Part shown: one piece after another, positions 39,741 to 53,834 of the stretch | Numbering within the stretch: the stretch's first letter is position 1 | How the letters are laid out: each line of letters starts with the position of its first letter | NCBI GenBank assembly: GCA_016165875.1 | Contig: JABBOT010000001.1 | Span: 11,349,306 to 11,413,305, forward strand | DNA length: 64,000 bases | Reading direction: 5' to 3' | DNA from: Acanthopleura granulata | Lineage: Eukaryota > Mollusca > Polyplacophora > Chitonida > Chitonidae | Made by a program: the position numbers and the translations under genes | Notes under the pieces: model-generated | Seen by the model: only the letters and a program-made list of their open reading frames with translations | Told to the model about the DNA's origin: nothing | The model's database searches: none

Positions 39741-41664
39741 GACATGTAGTTGCATGGTAATGTTTTATATTTGGTGATTTACCTGGCCTTTGCTTGTTAG
39801 GCTGTCCAAATACACAACTCGGAAAGAATATGTATACAGTTGGACGAGGGTTTGTTCAGCCTTTACCAGACTCCAGGTCACACTGATTCATTCGACAAGT
39901 TAAAACAGCCTGAGCCTTGTTCATCACTGGCATTTGCAGGCTCCACACCTGAATACAGTTCTGGCACATGTACGGCGTTCAACATGCACATGCTAGGTGT
40001 TTTGCTGTTATGAACGTGCGCAACGCTTGATCACCGATCCAGTCTGGGCCATTTTCTTATCACAAAAAATATGTTATTTTAAGATTTCGTTTGAAACGTT
40101 TTCTTGTGGAACTAAGTAGGTGAAAGAAAAATATTTGTAGGCCCTTTGAATTGTTGTTATACCTGAATTTTCTACTATTCTATCATATGCATGACTGCCT
40201 GAGGTAGATATCTACTGCTGTATTACATTCCCGTTCAGCCACCATTCATTCATTCGCGGCATACAGGAACACAATTCTAACCTTTTGTGTTCTTTTGAAT
40301 ATAAAGACGTCACGGGACATATAGAATGAAACGACTGTTGGAATGTTGACTCAGTTGTGTTGGCGCTGTGTTATCATTCTGCTTATGAAGCATGACGCTT
40401 ATACAGGCCTAAGGTCTGCAGGTCGCCATACATGAAGGATCAAGCACTCCAGCACTATAGTAAAATATCAAGGCAGGCACAAACGCCTTGGTGTGGTACT
40501 TCCAGATCACTCGCCCGATTTATAAGACAGAGCTACAACGGTTTCCACCCGTCTCCACTGGAAAAAAAGAAGCAGACCTGCGTGTTGGCTTGGTAGGCTT
40601 ATACCGGCACTTGAAATTTTTTTCAAGATAATAGTAAGTGTTGTTTTTCTAAAGACTTGTGTTGTGAATACTTGTCTCATTCATATAGTAATGAGTGCAC
40701 AAACCACATAGGCTTGTCCTACAGTGTTTAATGGATATATATATATATATAAATGCCTATAACTGGGAACCCATTTAATTCACACCACTAGGTTATGAAC
40801 AATTTTATAGGCCTAAGCTGTGTTTCAGCGCCAAAACTTTACGCCTTGGGTGAAGGAAGAAGGAAGAAGCAAGGAATTTTCTCTATGGTGGACTGTTTGG
40901 ACCATATTAATGCACAGTGACGTCACATGTTATTTTTTCCTGCAACACATCCTCCGATTGCCATATGTCTGCTCGTGAATATGTATGAAGCACAACACCT
41001 GTGTCTGTATTTTGGTGGAAGCATAACAGTTACAACATGCTTAACAGCAAAAAAGAAGAATTTGTGACATCGCTGTGCTTCAATGTGATCCAAAAATCCC
41101 ACCGGTAGTACCTCAGTCTTTATTTCCGTTTTGATCTGTAAAAAAAAATGCCAAAATCTGTAAAAAAAACTTCCAGAATATAATGAAGACCATGTTTGGA
41201 ATCAGCAAGAAATTGCCTTTCAGACGATGCGTACTTTCTAAAAATGTAGTGTTTTCATTTAAGATAAGTGTGGGCCATTATATTTTCTTTTCTCTGTTTC
41301 AAATTTTTAAATACATTGTATCTGACAGTGTATCAGAACACGACAACACACATGCTTATCGATAATTATACATAGCCATTTTTTTAAAGAAAAAAACAAG
41401 TATTTATGCATTTTATCCTCTCATTTATTTTTTATCACGTCACACATACTGATTACCGGTACCACGTTGCATCATATTTGTATATGCCTGCATGGTTACA
41501 GCCTAGGCTTCGATCGCTATAGGCATAAACAAGTTGGGAAAAAGCAGGCTTGTAAATACTATTTGGTAGATAGTATACATATGCATGCCGCATACTAACA
41601 TTGACCTATAATCGATCACCAATTTTTCACTCAGGGCCCATATATGATGGTTAATAGTGAGATT
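39741..41664. other. no gene recognised
   Basis: Contains an (AT)n microsatellite near 40735-40751 and otherwise nothing supported. Confidence 0.5.
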
Positions 41665-41850
41665 TACAGGTGGATGAAACCGGGCAGAACCTGAGAGAAA
41701 CCACCGGTCAATGCTCATGCCATTTAGCAAACTGGCAAACCGCTTATAGCGTAAAGCTGCAACAGAAACCATATAGTGCCAGAGCTGGATTCGAACACGC
41801 GACCCTTTCAATGGTCATATATTACAGAACTTTCACTCCCACTGGGAACC
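41665..41850 (-). mobile_element. old tRNA-derived SINE remnant, different family
   Basis: On the minus strand the sequence from CGCGTGTTCGAATCCAGCTC is a good B box. The lower part (GATGAAACCGGGCAGAACCT on the plus strand) resembles a SINE body. No clear ends were found. Confidence 0.45.
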
Positions 41851-41971
41851 GAATACGCAGAGTTGTGTGTGACATTTTATGTCGTGGTGTATATTAATAC
41901 TGTTACAAGTGTTTTTGTGTCCATTTTATAGGTCAGAACCGCAATCGCCAATAACATGACCCTTATTTGAT

Positions 41972-42230
41972 TGATTTATTTATTTATTTGATTGGAGTTT
42001 TACGACGTACTCAAGTATATTTTACTTATACGACGTGCGCCAGCATTATGGTGAGAGGAAACCGGACAGAGCCCGGGGGAGACCCACGACCATCCGCAGG
42101 TTGCTGGCAGACCTTCTGGAGAGGAAGCAAGCATGAGCTGGACCTAAACTCACAGCGACCGCATTGGTGGGAGACTTCTGGTTCATTACGATGCGCTGGA
42201 GCGCAAAGCAAGTGAACCAAGGAGGCCCCG
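41972..42230 (-). mobile_element. SINE family 1, full length, with target-site duplication
   Basis: Bounded by an exact 11-bp direct repeat, CCTTATTTGAT, at 41961-41971 and 42231-42241. Reading on the minus strand it runs from GGCCTCCTTGGTTCAC through the body to TACGTCGTAAAACTCCAATC and (AAAT)n. Confidence 0.92.
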
Positions 42231-42241
42231 CCTTATTTGAT

Positions 42242-43282
42242 ACATATATGTATGTTTATACTCTTATAGTCTAGTCTAAATTATGGATGTCGATCGAGTG
42301 TATTGACTCGCTTCACTGGATTATAAGTACCGAGCAAGCCACCGGACACCAGACATGACACCCAACAACGAGCATCAGACCTTAGTCTCTGCTGTACAAT
42401 TCCTCCATAGGCGAATAAATTAATTCACTGTCCGTATCGCGCACCATGATGCTTTTCGTTAATCAAAATAACTAGGCCCCTGTCTCAGATGCGCTTGATT
42501 TTAACACTTCATGTATCCAACGTGGTGATCTCATACAGCACGAGGAAGACACAAACCCTAGCGCCGGGTTGTGGGCGGAATTAATAGACACCATTCTGAT
42601 TTTACCCCCCATCATGCACCCAGGTGAACACAACTTGAATAAAGAGCAACAGTAAACATTTACTGGTTACACCTCTGTTAATCTTTAATCTTTAATCTTT
42701 GCATGCCCGATTAGTCCAAATACTGTATGTAGACAGGTCATTGCGCCTCCCTAACCAGTTGATAGGCAGCGTCTGCCTTCATAAACAGAAGTTATCGCCC
42801 TTGAATGAGTGCCGTGAGTGCGCCCCCGTCCCCATCCCGATCCGCCCTTCCCCTCACATTCACGTCACAGAAGCAAATGCCACATGAAAGTCTGGAGTAC
42901 GGCGGATGTGAGTAAATTTTAGTTATTCCACTCCACATTTTCAGTAAGCTTCAAAATCCACGCACTGGACTAAACTGTTTCCGATCTGATTTTGTAGATT
43001 TTCGCTCCTGCTGGATCCATGTTAAAGTCAAGCATTGTTTGTACATTAAAACATTGTCCGTATAATATCAGTTTCATGTGCTTCTCAAATTCAATTTCCT
43101 TGTAACTCTATCTCTCCGCCCAGCGGAATCGATCCCGTAAAGCCACCCCCTATCTTCGCCCAAACCTTTTCCATAAACAGTTTCATTTCCCAGTATTAAG
43201 CTACATGTGGCCGTTTTGCCATTCAACGCACTCAGCTAGGATTGTTTTCTTAATTTGTAACTATCTCTGACTTACCAATGAA
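42242..43282. other. no gene recognised
   Basis: Includes a short (TTTAATC)n tract near 42677-42700. No gene was supported. Confidence 0.45.
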
Positions 43283-43341
43283 TGAATGATTATGGCTTAA
43301 CGCCACATCGGCAATATCTCAGCCATATCGTGACTTACCAA
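43283..43341 (-). repeat. SINE-type 3' tail fragment
   Basis: (AATG)n followed by ATTATGGCTTAACGCCACAT and CGGCAATATCTCAGCCATAT. It is in reverse orientation and closely resembles 55107-55172. Confidence 0.55.
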
Positions 43342-46102
43342 TGAGGAAAGCTCGCTCCCTCTCCACCCCGCCTTTGTTGTTGTTGTACGTCGTCGATTAA
43401 TGCAGGTCGATTCTAACAGATAGTTCCTTGCAGTGCTCTGCCTTATAGTGCTACCTGAAACAGATTAACCCAATGACTGCAAATTTAAAATCAGTTTCGT
43501 TTCTTTTTTAATACTCTACCTCTGTTTACACGATACATAAGAATTGAAAAAGAGAGCGGTCCACCACAAGGGGGCGAAACGATAGAATTATCTCCCCTTA
43601 CATCTGCTCGTGTTCAGTGAAAGGCTTGTTTTAGCTTTCGTTCTCCTGCTGCTCTTCAGAATTAAAACATTTATTACATTCCACTGAATTAGTAATTCTA
43701 GCCTACTAACAGGTCCCGTTTGGGCTATACATTTGCTCTTCCTTCTCCCTATCTCCTTTGCATTCGAATCTCTACATAGGATGTTTAATACCGGTACAGT
43801 AAACTGTTCCCGTGTTAGAGAACTGTGCCTATAAAGTCACCACGTGTTGCAGAAATGGTACAGATAGTAATTGAGTGGCCGATCATGCGCAACAGGATTT
43901 CCGACATTTAAATTTTCGCCGAATTGAATGTATCGTGACGTGCACTAGGCAAAGTGTTAAAACAAATATGAGATTACACAACGTGCAGTGTCGCCTTTTC
44001 AGTCACGTGGGCGGGAAATCCTTTTATGCCCACTACTCTTCTATATATAGAACAGTGTAACAGTGTACTGCATTTCCTGTAAATATGAGGATGCGAGCTG
44101 GTCTAAAGTTGGAACTGTGTTTCCTCATGTACGCAGGATACATGTCATTAGACGTGCTAATATTTGTGTGTGTGTTTCAAATAAGCCGTTCTGCTGTCTC
44201 CGTTGACTGCGTGATGTTTTGAAGTATCTGCACAAAAAAGCCATCCAGAGGTTTGTCGCTTTGAATTGTTTGCTACATGGCTTCGTAATGACAACTTATT
44301 TATCCAGTCAGGGTTTCGAGCCGTGTTGTTTGTTCTTTCCAGGGAATTATAACCGTTCTAGTTTTGTTGTTCGCTCCAGCTTTGCACTCATCGAAGTTTT
44401 CAACATTTTTTTTCAAAACGGTTCCTCAACCCGAATTGAAATTGATGGCTTCGCCAGGATAACATACAGATCAGTTTCGAGTTTCAGGCCATTTTGTCCA
44501 TTTTCTAAGGAGATGGTCAATTTTGCCCTTTTCTTGACTTTAACAAATTTCAGCACATTGTATTCAAAAAGGCTCATCGTATACGTAACTTTAACAACTT
44601 GGTCTACGTGACGTCATCATAACTGCTCGTATAGGAAGTCCCTCTACATGTGGCTCCTATATTACCATATTGTTTTGCCATATCATCACAAAAAAATTCT
44701 GGGCTTATTTGACCTGTTTAGCTTGTCAAGATTTTTGTAGAAGCCATTTTCATGCGAAAATTTCCCCAGATTTGTATTGAACAAGGCAGATATTGGTTTC
44801 GAGTGGACATCAGTACGCATGCGAAGACAAATAGGGAGACAAACAAATATACATGGCGATCCGTGCCTAACCGTAATGTGTCATGCGCTCTAAAAATCGC
44901 CGTTTTTCTTATCCAAACATATTTGTGTAATTTCCGTGTGACAAGTTACAGATCTAGATTTCTTTTAAGAACTGTCTATTTGCGTCAAGGTCAAATTTCA
45001 GATGTTTCATAGCTGGTAAAAAGCATCCGTACACTTAATCTTAAATCACCATTGGTGTAATAATGTGAAATAAGATATAAGAAGAATGTCGTCTTTTCCG
45101 TTTCCTTCGAATAAAGAACTGAAATACTGCATGGTAGTGTCTAAAACTGTGTTGTCAGTTGCTCGGATCATTTTTAAAATATTCGTTTAATAACCTAATT
45201 AATTTATGAAAATATTTACTTCAAAATTTGTGTATATGTATGTAACAATCATTTGCCTGAGTTTTGTATAAATGCTTATGTCAGTTTGTATAATTGATTA
45301 CTTCCGAAACCTTCCGGTATAGTAATGCAGTAGTGACAGGACTATCAGTATGAGCTATCTAGATTTTACTGAAGAACTTAACTACATTGATCTACAACAA
45401 CCGAACTAGATATACACTTCAAATCAATCTCTGATCTTTCGAAGAAAGTTGCTCCAGATTAATAACACGGTGGCATTTAGATGATTTACTTGCAGCTATG
45501 TATGCAGTTGGATTTGCCGAGACTGTTGACGTGCTGCCTCGTGCGTGTGAGCAGCTTATTCATAAGTGTGACTGGGGCGATTTGCGAATGAGGCGTGTAA
45601 GGTGATTATCGCTCATCCGGGACCCAGTCACATGATTGTCTACCCGTATTGTGACCGGGCAGATGTAAAACAATCTGCTCCCGGTGATACCTGCTTAATT
45701 ATTGAGAGGTAAAGCGTGGAAATCATTAGCAGTTATATACGACAAGTGAAACACTGGGGTTTTTTTTATCCGTGGAGGGGTTACTTCACTTGTTACTTCA
45801 CCCTATTGCTTTTCTCTTTTGACATATCACAATGTGAAATAAATTAATTAATTTCTGTTTTACGCACAGGTAGGCCAGGGGCTGGACTGCTTAGCCACTG
45901 GAGTGAAGACGGGTGACAGCTGCTTTGATTCTTAAGACCTGTATGGTTATCCCTAGTGTACCACGTAACCATGCTGTACCATTATCCTACCGATCTGTCC
46001 GCCTGATGGCGGCTTCGTGCAGGCTACACTACAGATCTGGGCACTACTTCGTCAGTTTACCACGCTGTCACTTTTCATTGGAACACTGATATATCATTTC
46101 AG
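43342..46102. other. 5' flank of fucosyltransferase 1; no separate gene seen
   Basis: Frames of 130 codons (44219-44611 +) and 86 codons (44752-45012 +) have no recognisable domain. A 5' untranslated exon of the fucosyltransferase probably lies here, because an acceptor-like ATCATTTCAG ends at 46102. Confidence 0.45.
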
Positions 46103-46116
46103 GAATAGGATTCACA

Positions 46117-47996
46117 ATGCGCTTTCATTCCAAGAGAATCCTGACTTTTGGCCTAACGGTTTGCATTGGGATTTTGGTTATCATCAATGTGTATAACATT
46201 GATTCGTGGACACAGCAAGCGAGTTCTCCCCCTTGGAACCGCCAGTCTCAGCTAGAGGTCGATGCTGGTGAACGCGCTGTTCGAGTCGCTGACCAGTACC
46301 TTGACGAAAATGAAGACTTGGGACTCTTCCTTAACAAGGCAAATGTTAAGAAGACCACAGAGAAAATGTTGTCCGCAGAATCTAACGTCTGGCCAAACAC
46401 TGCAGAGCCTGATGACGACAGGATTGTCAAGCAAATGAAATATATTCCCTCCTCCTTAAGGAAGTTGAATGAGAGTGATCAACACGGCAGCAAAGTCATA
46501 CTGGTGTACACGGGAATGGGAGGATGGGCTGTGAAGCCCGGCCAGCAGACCTTTCTAGAACAGAACTGCCCCGTGAACCGGTGTTTTATCACCGGCAACC
46601 GGCAATTCGAGGACACCGCCGATGTGCTGCTGTTTAAACATGGCGTGAATGTCCCGTCGACTAAGCGGTCCGCGCATCAGATCTGGGTGTTGTATATGCT
46701 GGAGTCACCATACCACACTCCAGGCTTGGCTAACGTCAGAAACGTTTTCAACTGGACGGCGACGTACAGACACGATTCTACAATTGTAACGCCGTACGAA
46801 AAATTTGTCCTGTTCAATTCTTCGGTTGTAAACAAAGAGAACAGTAAAAACTATGCCGCTGGGAAGACTAAGAAAGTGGCTTGGTTTGTATCAAACTGTG
46901 GAGCCAGGAACGGGCGAAGACAAATAGCAAACGAACTGGCTCAATACATAAACGTGGATATCTATGGTGCTTGTGGGCCTCTGAAATGCCCGCGTTTTCA
47001 GTCTAACGACTGCTTTGAGCTGTTGAACAAACACTATAAATTCTACCTCGCCTTCGAAAATTCTAACTGCATTGACTATATAACAGAGAAGTTTTTTGTT
47101 AATGGATTGCAGTAAGTATGGATTTTTACATTTTTATATGTACATGTTTACAATATGTCACCCACAAAACCCCACATGTAAGAATTGTACAGGACTTTAT
47201 AAGTGACTTCACCCCACACGAACCCAGATATAAGCTTTTATATAACTGACATCACAAAACCCACATATAATCCCTCTATAAGTGACATCACCTCATAAGA
47301 CCCACACATAAGCCCTCTATAACTGACATCACCTCATAATAACACACTCGTAAGTCTTCTATAAATGACATTATCTCACAAGACCCCACACATAAGCCTT
47401 TTATAAGTCAAATCACCCAACACGACCCTACACGCAAGGCTTTCTATAAGTGACATCAGTTTTCCCAAGCGGTCAGGACGGTTTGGCGATACCTCAAATT
47501 CAACTGTAAAAAGTAAAATATGCCAGCTTCATTTTAGGGACAAATTAACTTAAATGGAAACAGTTAGTCCTCTTGATGGATCTTGGGAACCTCCTTGTCA
47601 AGGCACGACAAAGGTTTTAACATGTTTCTCTTTCCACTTTCCCACAGGAATGACATAGTCCCTATCGTAATGGGTGCTCGCCCAGAAGACTACAAACGCG
47701 CGGCGCCACCTCATTCCTACATACACGTCGAGGACTTCGAATCCCCCAAACTGCTGGCCGAATACCTGCACAAACTGGATCAGAATGACGATCTGTACAA
47801 CGAATACTTCCGGTGGAAGGGTACGGGGCAGTTTATCAACACATTTTTTTGGTGTAGATTGTGTGCTCTTGCGCACGACACGGGCAATTCCCCGCCGCCA
47901 TTTGATGACGTCGAAAATTGGTGGAGGGGAAATGGGGTGTGTATAGGCCAGGAGAGGTGGGACGCGTTCTCACGGAGGATGGCCAAACTGACGTGA
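46117..47996 (+). CDS. alpha-1,3-fucosyltransferase-like (GT10), two coding exons
   Basis: GT10 enzymes transfer fucose from GDP-fucose to GlcNAc in N-glycan cores or antennae in the Golgi. Coding exon 1 is 46117-47111 and exon 2 is 47648-47996. The donor is CA|GTAAGTAT and the acceptor CTTTCCCACAG|G, joining in phase 2 to give a 447-residue protein. A type II anchor spans residues 8-26, followed by a stem. The catalytic region shows FNWTATYRHDS (211-221), KKVAWFVSNCG (252-262) and FYLAFENSN (309-317) with DYITEKFFVNGLQ (320-332). Exon 2 supplies IVPIVMGA, SYIHVEDF, an FFWCRLC block and NWWRGNGVC near the C-terminus, as in invertebrate core alpha-1,3-fucosyltransferases. Paired cysteines around CGPLKC (286-291) are also present. 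The ATG follows an acceptor-like site at 46102, so the 5' UTR is probably split. Linkage specificity is not determinable from sequence alone. Confidence 0.92.
47112..47647 (+). other. fucosyltransferase 1 intron with minisatellite
   Basis: A 536-bp GT-AG intron. About seven diverged ~41-43-bp units fill 47190-47462 (for example TATAAGTGACATCACCTCAT, AAGACCCACACATAAGCCCT). The repeat stops before the pyrimidine tract of the acceptor. Confidence 0.85.
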
Positions 47997-48367
47997 TTGA
48001 CAAGTCACTGTTAGGCGGCAAGGAAACAGAGTGTGTATAGGGAGGATGGCCACCTGATGAAAGTGTGACTGTCTATAAGGCGAAAGTCCTATTGGGGAAA
48101 TGTTTAATAATCAGGTTTCGGGAATGGAAGGTCGAACGTTTACCCCGACAACTTGCAATACTTTTATGGTAATCCAGTCTTGTATGTACTTATTTAGGGA
48201 TAACATTTTCAAATATCAAGAGTGTAGCGCATCAGGTTATCAACATTATATTTTTCTGCTCTAGTGAAGCCTGAGGCAGAAATGTGCTGGCTCGTCACTT
48301 CTCTACCTGCATGGTGGAAAAAGTATGCTGGTGCCGTCCATGAAGCTGTTTGCTTCAAATAGGTCAC

Positions 48368-48373
48368 AATAAA
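48368..48373 (+). promoter_or_regulatory. candidate polyadenylation signal
   Basis: AATAAA 372 bp past the fucosyltransferase 1 stop codon; it is the first canonical hexamer I found downstream on this strand. Confidence 0.4.
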
Positions 48374-50575
48374 TCAATGGTTGTGTAAAGAATATCTGGA
48401 TGCAGACCTAGCTGTCCAAAGCATTAAGAGAAGGGTGTCACGTCAACACCTTTTACACCGTTTTTCCTGAGCTACAGGAACTAATCATAAGCTTATTAGA
48501 AGCTCAAACAGTGCTATTACCTGTTAGAAGTATATTGTTACGAAATGCAACACGACATCCCGTGGTCTGCATTCTGATACTATGTCAAGTGTAATGACTC
48601 TCACCACGTCTTTTGTAGGCCTACTCTTTATGGGTTTGGTCAAAGCAAACATTTAGACCAGAAACACGAATACATTAATAAACAGCGCCCTGAAAGAGTG
48701 AAGTGAGGTTAAAAAGCATGCTATGGTTTTAACATTAGAAATCGCCATCATAGTAATTCATATTTATACACTAGTACATTTCCGTCATTTTCTACTCGTT
48801 AGAGTCGTGTTCCCAGCCATGCCGTCTGTACCACGCCTGCGTGGCAACATGAAACGGCGGAAGTTCCTCCTTTCATAAGCCAGCAAAAAAAGATTACATT
48901 CCATGATGTCAGAAAAGTAGGAATTTCATTTCCAAAAAGATCGTTACTATTCCACCCTCCAAAAGATTCTCTAGCATTTTCAGTTTAGCTTGGCAGTGTC
49001 GTCTCATTGTATGTCAGGCATGTAGACCGGTTTTAAATTTTGTGGCAAACGCGCCTGTATGTAGTGGCCAGACGGCGTTCTCCATGTATTTTGTGCAAGG
49101 CTATACATGGTATTTGACGTTGCCTAGAAGCCCAGTTGCCATGGATGCGGATGAAGCTCAGGTGCCATTTCGCTATCTCGACCATCTCAAAACTCTACGT
49201 GAAGTGGGGACTAGGCGCACGATTGAAAACCCTCACTTCCACCATCTCCCTATCTCGACCCCCTACATGATCTCGACATTTTACACTCATATGGCGCTTG
49301 ATGATATAGGCGCACGAATCTGTGAAGAGCTGTGACGGTAAGCATTGTGGTGACATCTTTTGTTCTTTGAAAGCATGTACATTGGTTAGCATGTGCCCGT
49401 GTCAGCTTTCTTCCAAACTCGAGTTAAACGTTGTCGTGCACATGGACGAGATGACGAATTAATTGTCTGTCGACTTGTGAAGTTATTGTTGTCTGCAGAT
49501 TAACTGTCCAGTGGCAGGTAATACAAGTTCATGAAGATCTTTGAACTATGTCATGAGCAAAGCTCCTTTATGGCCACCATTTTGTGATTTTAAAATTGTT
49601 CTATATTTCCAGCGTGAATATTATTTTTATGACTGTTTGGATCAACTTTAGCTTTTACTGATTCCGAAGTTTGCAATTTTGTCTGAACTTGTGATGCAAC
49701 GAGTGGAACTGAAATCCACCACGCCTCGAGCATTACCTTTAAACACTGATTTGACTTCAACCAGTTGTCTTGCTATACAAAGACAGTTGTGTTGTTATAC
49801 AAAGTATTTTACCTGTGAAGAAGAAGTGGGTCTAAAATGGAAGGAGCGTGCTCGTTTGCAATATTTGTGTTGTGTTGTTATAACGAATGGGAAATATAGT
49901 TATTTATATTTTACCTTAATTTGGCCACATTTGAATATTTGACGATTACGCATTTGTTTAATGGATAAGGGATATAAGGAAATAAGTCACACGTTCCACA
50001 CACTGAACATGCAATATCTCAAGGCCTAGTTGAACTGTTCTGTTCAAAATATTGGTCGTGCTGTTGACTATATTGTGTTAATGCGATCATTTCTTCCCCT
50101 TTAATGGTGTTCTTAAAAACTCCAGTGATCTCATCTATGGATTTCATATTGGTTTAATAAGGTTTGGCTGTGATCTCTTCGCCTACTGCCGTGTCTCTCC
50201 CGAGTCCAACTGAAAAGGGAATGTTCGGTGTATTACATCGTATATGTGTTGTTATTTAGTTGCTGCAGAAAATTTTCTGTAAAAGTTATCTGGCGTTCAA
50301 TATAGACCCTGTGCACATTCCGAATGTAAGGATGCAACATTAATGCATATGCACGCTTTCCTGATTTCAACATTGTGAACATTCGGAATCTAGCAACGTA
50401 ACATATTTAAGGATTGTGCACGCTTACGAGGTGGCAATGTTATGGACACTCCACATGTAGCAACGTGAAATTAATGAACGTCCTGATGGCAACATTGTGA
50501 ACACACAGGCGTCTCTGTTAGAATTCACCGTGACATTCTGTTCTCATAGACATTCTGGCTATAGTACATTTTCCA
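48374..50575. other. no gene recognised
   Basis: A 97-codon frame at 49042-49335 has no recognisable domain. Short repeated pieces (AACATTGTGAACA-like) lie near 50370-50512. Confidence 0.45.
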
Positions 50576-51013
50576 GGTATAAAAATACTAATTCGATTCT
50601 GTATCCAAGATTCAGACGCACAGAAACGGTGGAGACAGATAGGGATTGGCTGTATCTCTGAAGTGTGTTGAAGGACTGCCAGGTAATTTTGAAATAAACT
50701 ATGGCAAATAATGGTTGAAAAAAAGTCCATAACTTGTGGCTGCAATTAAACAGAGAAAAATATTGTCCAATGAACAAGTGCCCTCTACACCCTGTTTCTA
50801 TGGCGTTAGGACGCTAGTACCTACATTCCAGCTATTTATTTTGAGAAAATGGTGAACCTCGATGATATTTGGATATGTTGTAGGCCAGGCATCTGCTTAT
50901 CTGACAGTATGTGTCATTTGGGCCAGCAAAAATTAGGGATTACAGTTTTAGGTGGGTGTTCTTTATGAACTTACTACATAAATAGTAAGGCTATTTTTTA
51001 GTGTTTTTATACC
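50576..51013 (+). mobile_element. 438-bp MITE-like element, copy 1
   Basis: Starts GGTATAAAAATACTAA and ends TTAGTGTTTTTATACC. The ends are 16-bp inverted repeats with one mismatch. The interior is non-coding and matches 53390-53834 almost throughout, including GATAGGGATTGGCT, TATGGCGTTAGGACGCTAGT and GATATTTGGATATGTTGTAG. No convincing target-site duplication was seen. Confidence 0.78.
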
Positions 51014-53389
51014 GTCAGGCGTTCATTAGACATTCCGTATAATAGCATGGCTGGGGCAGATTTTCCAGGCTTGCACTGGCCACTCCATACAATAACAGTA
51101 TTGCTCACCTTGCTTTGGTAGGATTTCCAGCCTTGCACGAGATATCCCATGATATATCGATCAGGATCAAAGAGAATTGCATGGTTTTAATGAATGTGTG
51201 CGGGGAGGGAGCGGGGAGGGGGGTAACCTAATTTAAGGTGTGCAATGTTCGCCTGCAGTGTTCATCGACGTATGGTCGATGTAATTGCCATTAAATGGAG
51301 ACTCCTGTCTAGGATAAGGCACTTAAGGTCTGTTTGGTTCTTCAGCCTTACACTGCTGCCTGGTGATGTCACGGCTCCTGGCTATATGACTGGAACAGTT
51401 AGCCGTACAGTCTGGTGTACTAATTGGAGCAATAAGACACGTGCATGCAAAAGCACATGGCAATATAAATGACAACACTGTGCTTAATTAACAGAGGGCA
51501 CTAAAAGCTATGATTCCACGAACATGAGCAAGGCATGGTAATGATAGCTACTAGCTGCGAAACTTTGTAAGCAGAAGTACTACACTGGATAATGTATTGT
51601 GAATGGGACACCTATGAAAATGCTGTATTTGTGCTTAATTCTGTATTTTTGCAGGTGCTATGGTGTAGTGATTATAACATGTTTCCGCGTATCACAGATC
51701 ACAGATTCGTATGCTGCCGAGAAGATAATTCCACAATCATTCCAAGCCTTTGTATTTTAATTTATGTTGGTTTTTTGCTGTATTCCTGTTTGTTTGAATT
51801 ATGAAATGTTGATTCCGATCCAAGTTAATAATTGAAAAAGTATTTTTACTGAAACAAAACTGAACGAAAAAAATAATAAAATAAATGTTATTTTTGGGGA
51901 CTCTGAAATAGCTTTCGGTTTAGGTGTATTAAGATTATCTGCATGTAGTGTTTGATGGTCAAACTTGTCCTCCATTTAAAATAATGGTTTCCCAGCATGA
52001 CATTTTCAGCATGACATTTCTTCGTTCTTTACATAAAATTGTGCACTCCCTTATCCTCCGCCAAAAGTTGAGGTTTCTGCATCGGCCACCCAAATGGTAA
52101 CGTCCATTATCATCCAAACAGAACGGAGATCTCCTTATCCTCCACTCAAAATAATGACCTCTCTTACCAAAATGGTTGATGTCCGTGGGGAAAGAAAACC
52201 ATGGCGATGGTTTCTTTTGTCCTGCAAACCACACTGCGTAATATGGTCAACACATAACATTATCTACCGGCGTATTTATGAGGTTAAAGTTTTACATCAC
52301 GGTGTGAAATGTAAACCGAACGTAAAAACATGTCCTTGGTAATCTGTTGACGTCTTTGACGTAAGAGATTTCATCGCGTTATATCAATCAGATCTACATA
52401 GATATAATGCAGTCCTGTTTTATTCCAGGCTTTACACCAGTTCTTTTGATCGGTTTTTAGAATGTCATTATTACTATCCGTATGCACATCAGCACTCCGG
52501 GCAAAGAAAAAACCCGATACATACAACCCTCCTCCCTCCCTTCTCAACCGAATCTAACCTTGCGGTGGCAGGATCGCCGGTCCAGGATGGGGATGCCTTC
52601 ATGTACATACAACTAGAACTGGATTTGGGTAACAGTATTATCGTTATTAGAGATTGTCCGGATTTCAAACCAGCGGCCTCAGTTTCATCCACCGAATTGC
52701 CAGCAATACATGTCAATCATCTAAATTACATTTACATCAGAGAACTAGATTTATATTATAAATACTTACAACACAGATTATGCTAATGTAACATTGCAGA
52801 ATGTGCTTTCCGTCGACCCACAAACTGGTCAGCGGGGATATCCCTTCGGTATACTGACTGACACGCAGGCTACTATCATTATCTCTGCAGTCGTTAACTT
52901 GGTTGAAGCCCAAACAGGTATACTCCGTCACAACTGACTTTGTGAGGAATTAATCTTGTTAGGGTATGAACTAAGATCTCTGATACCGTAGCCTGCTCTG
53001 TTATAGTACCGTCTCAAAGGCAATTGGTAAAACGCAAACATGGTCGAACCGTCCACGAGCAGGTGGAGTTGGGTAAAGAAGTACAGCCTCTGGCCCATGA
53101 AAGGATCTTTGTGATTGGATTCTGTGGGTACACTACTTTCACAACACATATTTAAAGTGAAGGTAAGCGTGCTGGGCAGGTAAGCAAAAGGCAACGCGAA
53201 ATGCATTCGATCTGAAGGTAGAAATACAGACTACGGCCCAAAGGTTTCTTTGGTTCGATCCTCACTACGGTTGCCCCATCACAGTTTGGCCTGGGATGTG
53301 GCATGGTATAGGTGGGTGATTGCATTCACCACTTTATACCTTCCGTATCGTTATGACACAATGGGTGAACAAACCACAGTGCCCCCTAC
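51014..53389. other. 2.4 kb between the two MITE copies; no gene recognised
   Basis: Several short frames (under 95 codons) on both strands have no recognisable domain. Confidence 0.45.
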
Positions 53390-53834
53390 GTATAAAAACC
53401 AATTTGAGTTTGTATCCACGATTCAGACCCACAGAAAACGGTAGGGGCGGATAGGGATTGGCTTTATCTCTGAAGTGTGTTGAAGTACTGCCAGATAATT
53501 TTGCAGGTATAAACTATGACAAATAATAGCTGAAAAAAAATCCCATTAGTTGTGGTTACAACTAAACAGAGAAAAATATTATCCAATGAACAAGCGTCCC
53601 GTACACCCTGTGTCTATGGCGTTAGGACGCTAGTACCTGCATTCCAACCGATTTATTTTGAGAAAATGGTGGTCAAGCCATAATGATATTTGGATATGTT
53701 GTAGGCCAGGCATCTGGTTATTTGACAGTATGTGTCATTTTGGCCAACAAAAATTAGGGATAACAGTTTCAGGTGAGGGTTCTTGGTGAACTTACTACAT
53801 AAATAGTAAGGAAATTTTTTAGTGTGTTTATACA
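53390..53834 (+). mobile_element. ~445-bp MITE-like element, copy 2
   Basis: A direct copy of 50576-51013, same orientation, about 2.8 kb downstream. The termini GTATAAAAACC and GTGTTTATAC are more diverged than in copy 1. The interior retains TATGGCGTTAGGACGCTAGT and TGGATATGTTGTAGGCCAGG. Confidence 0.78.
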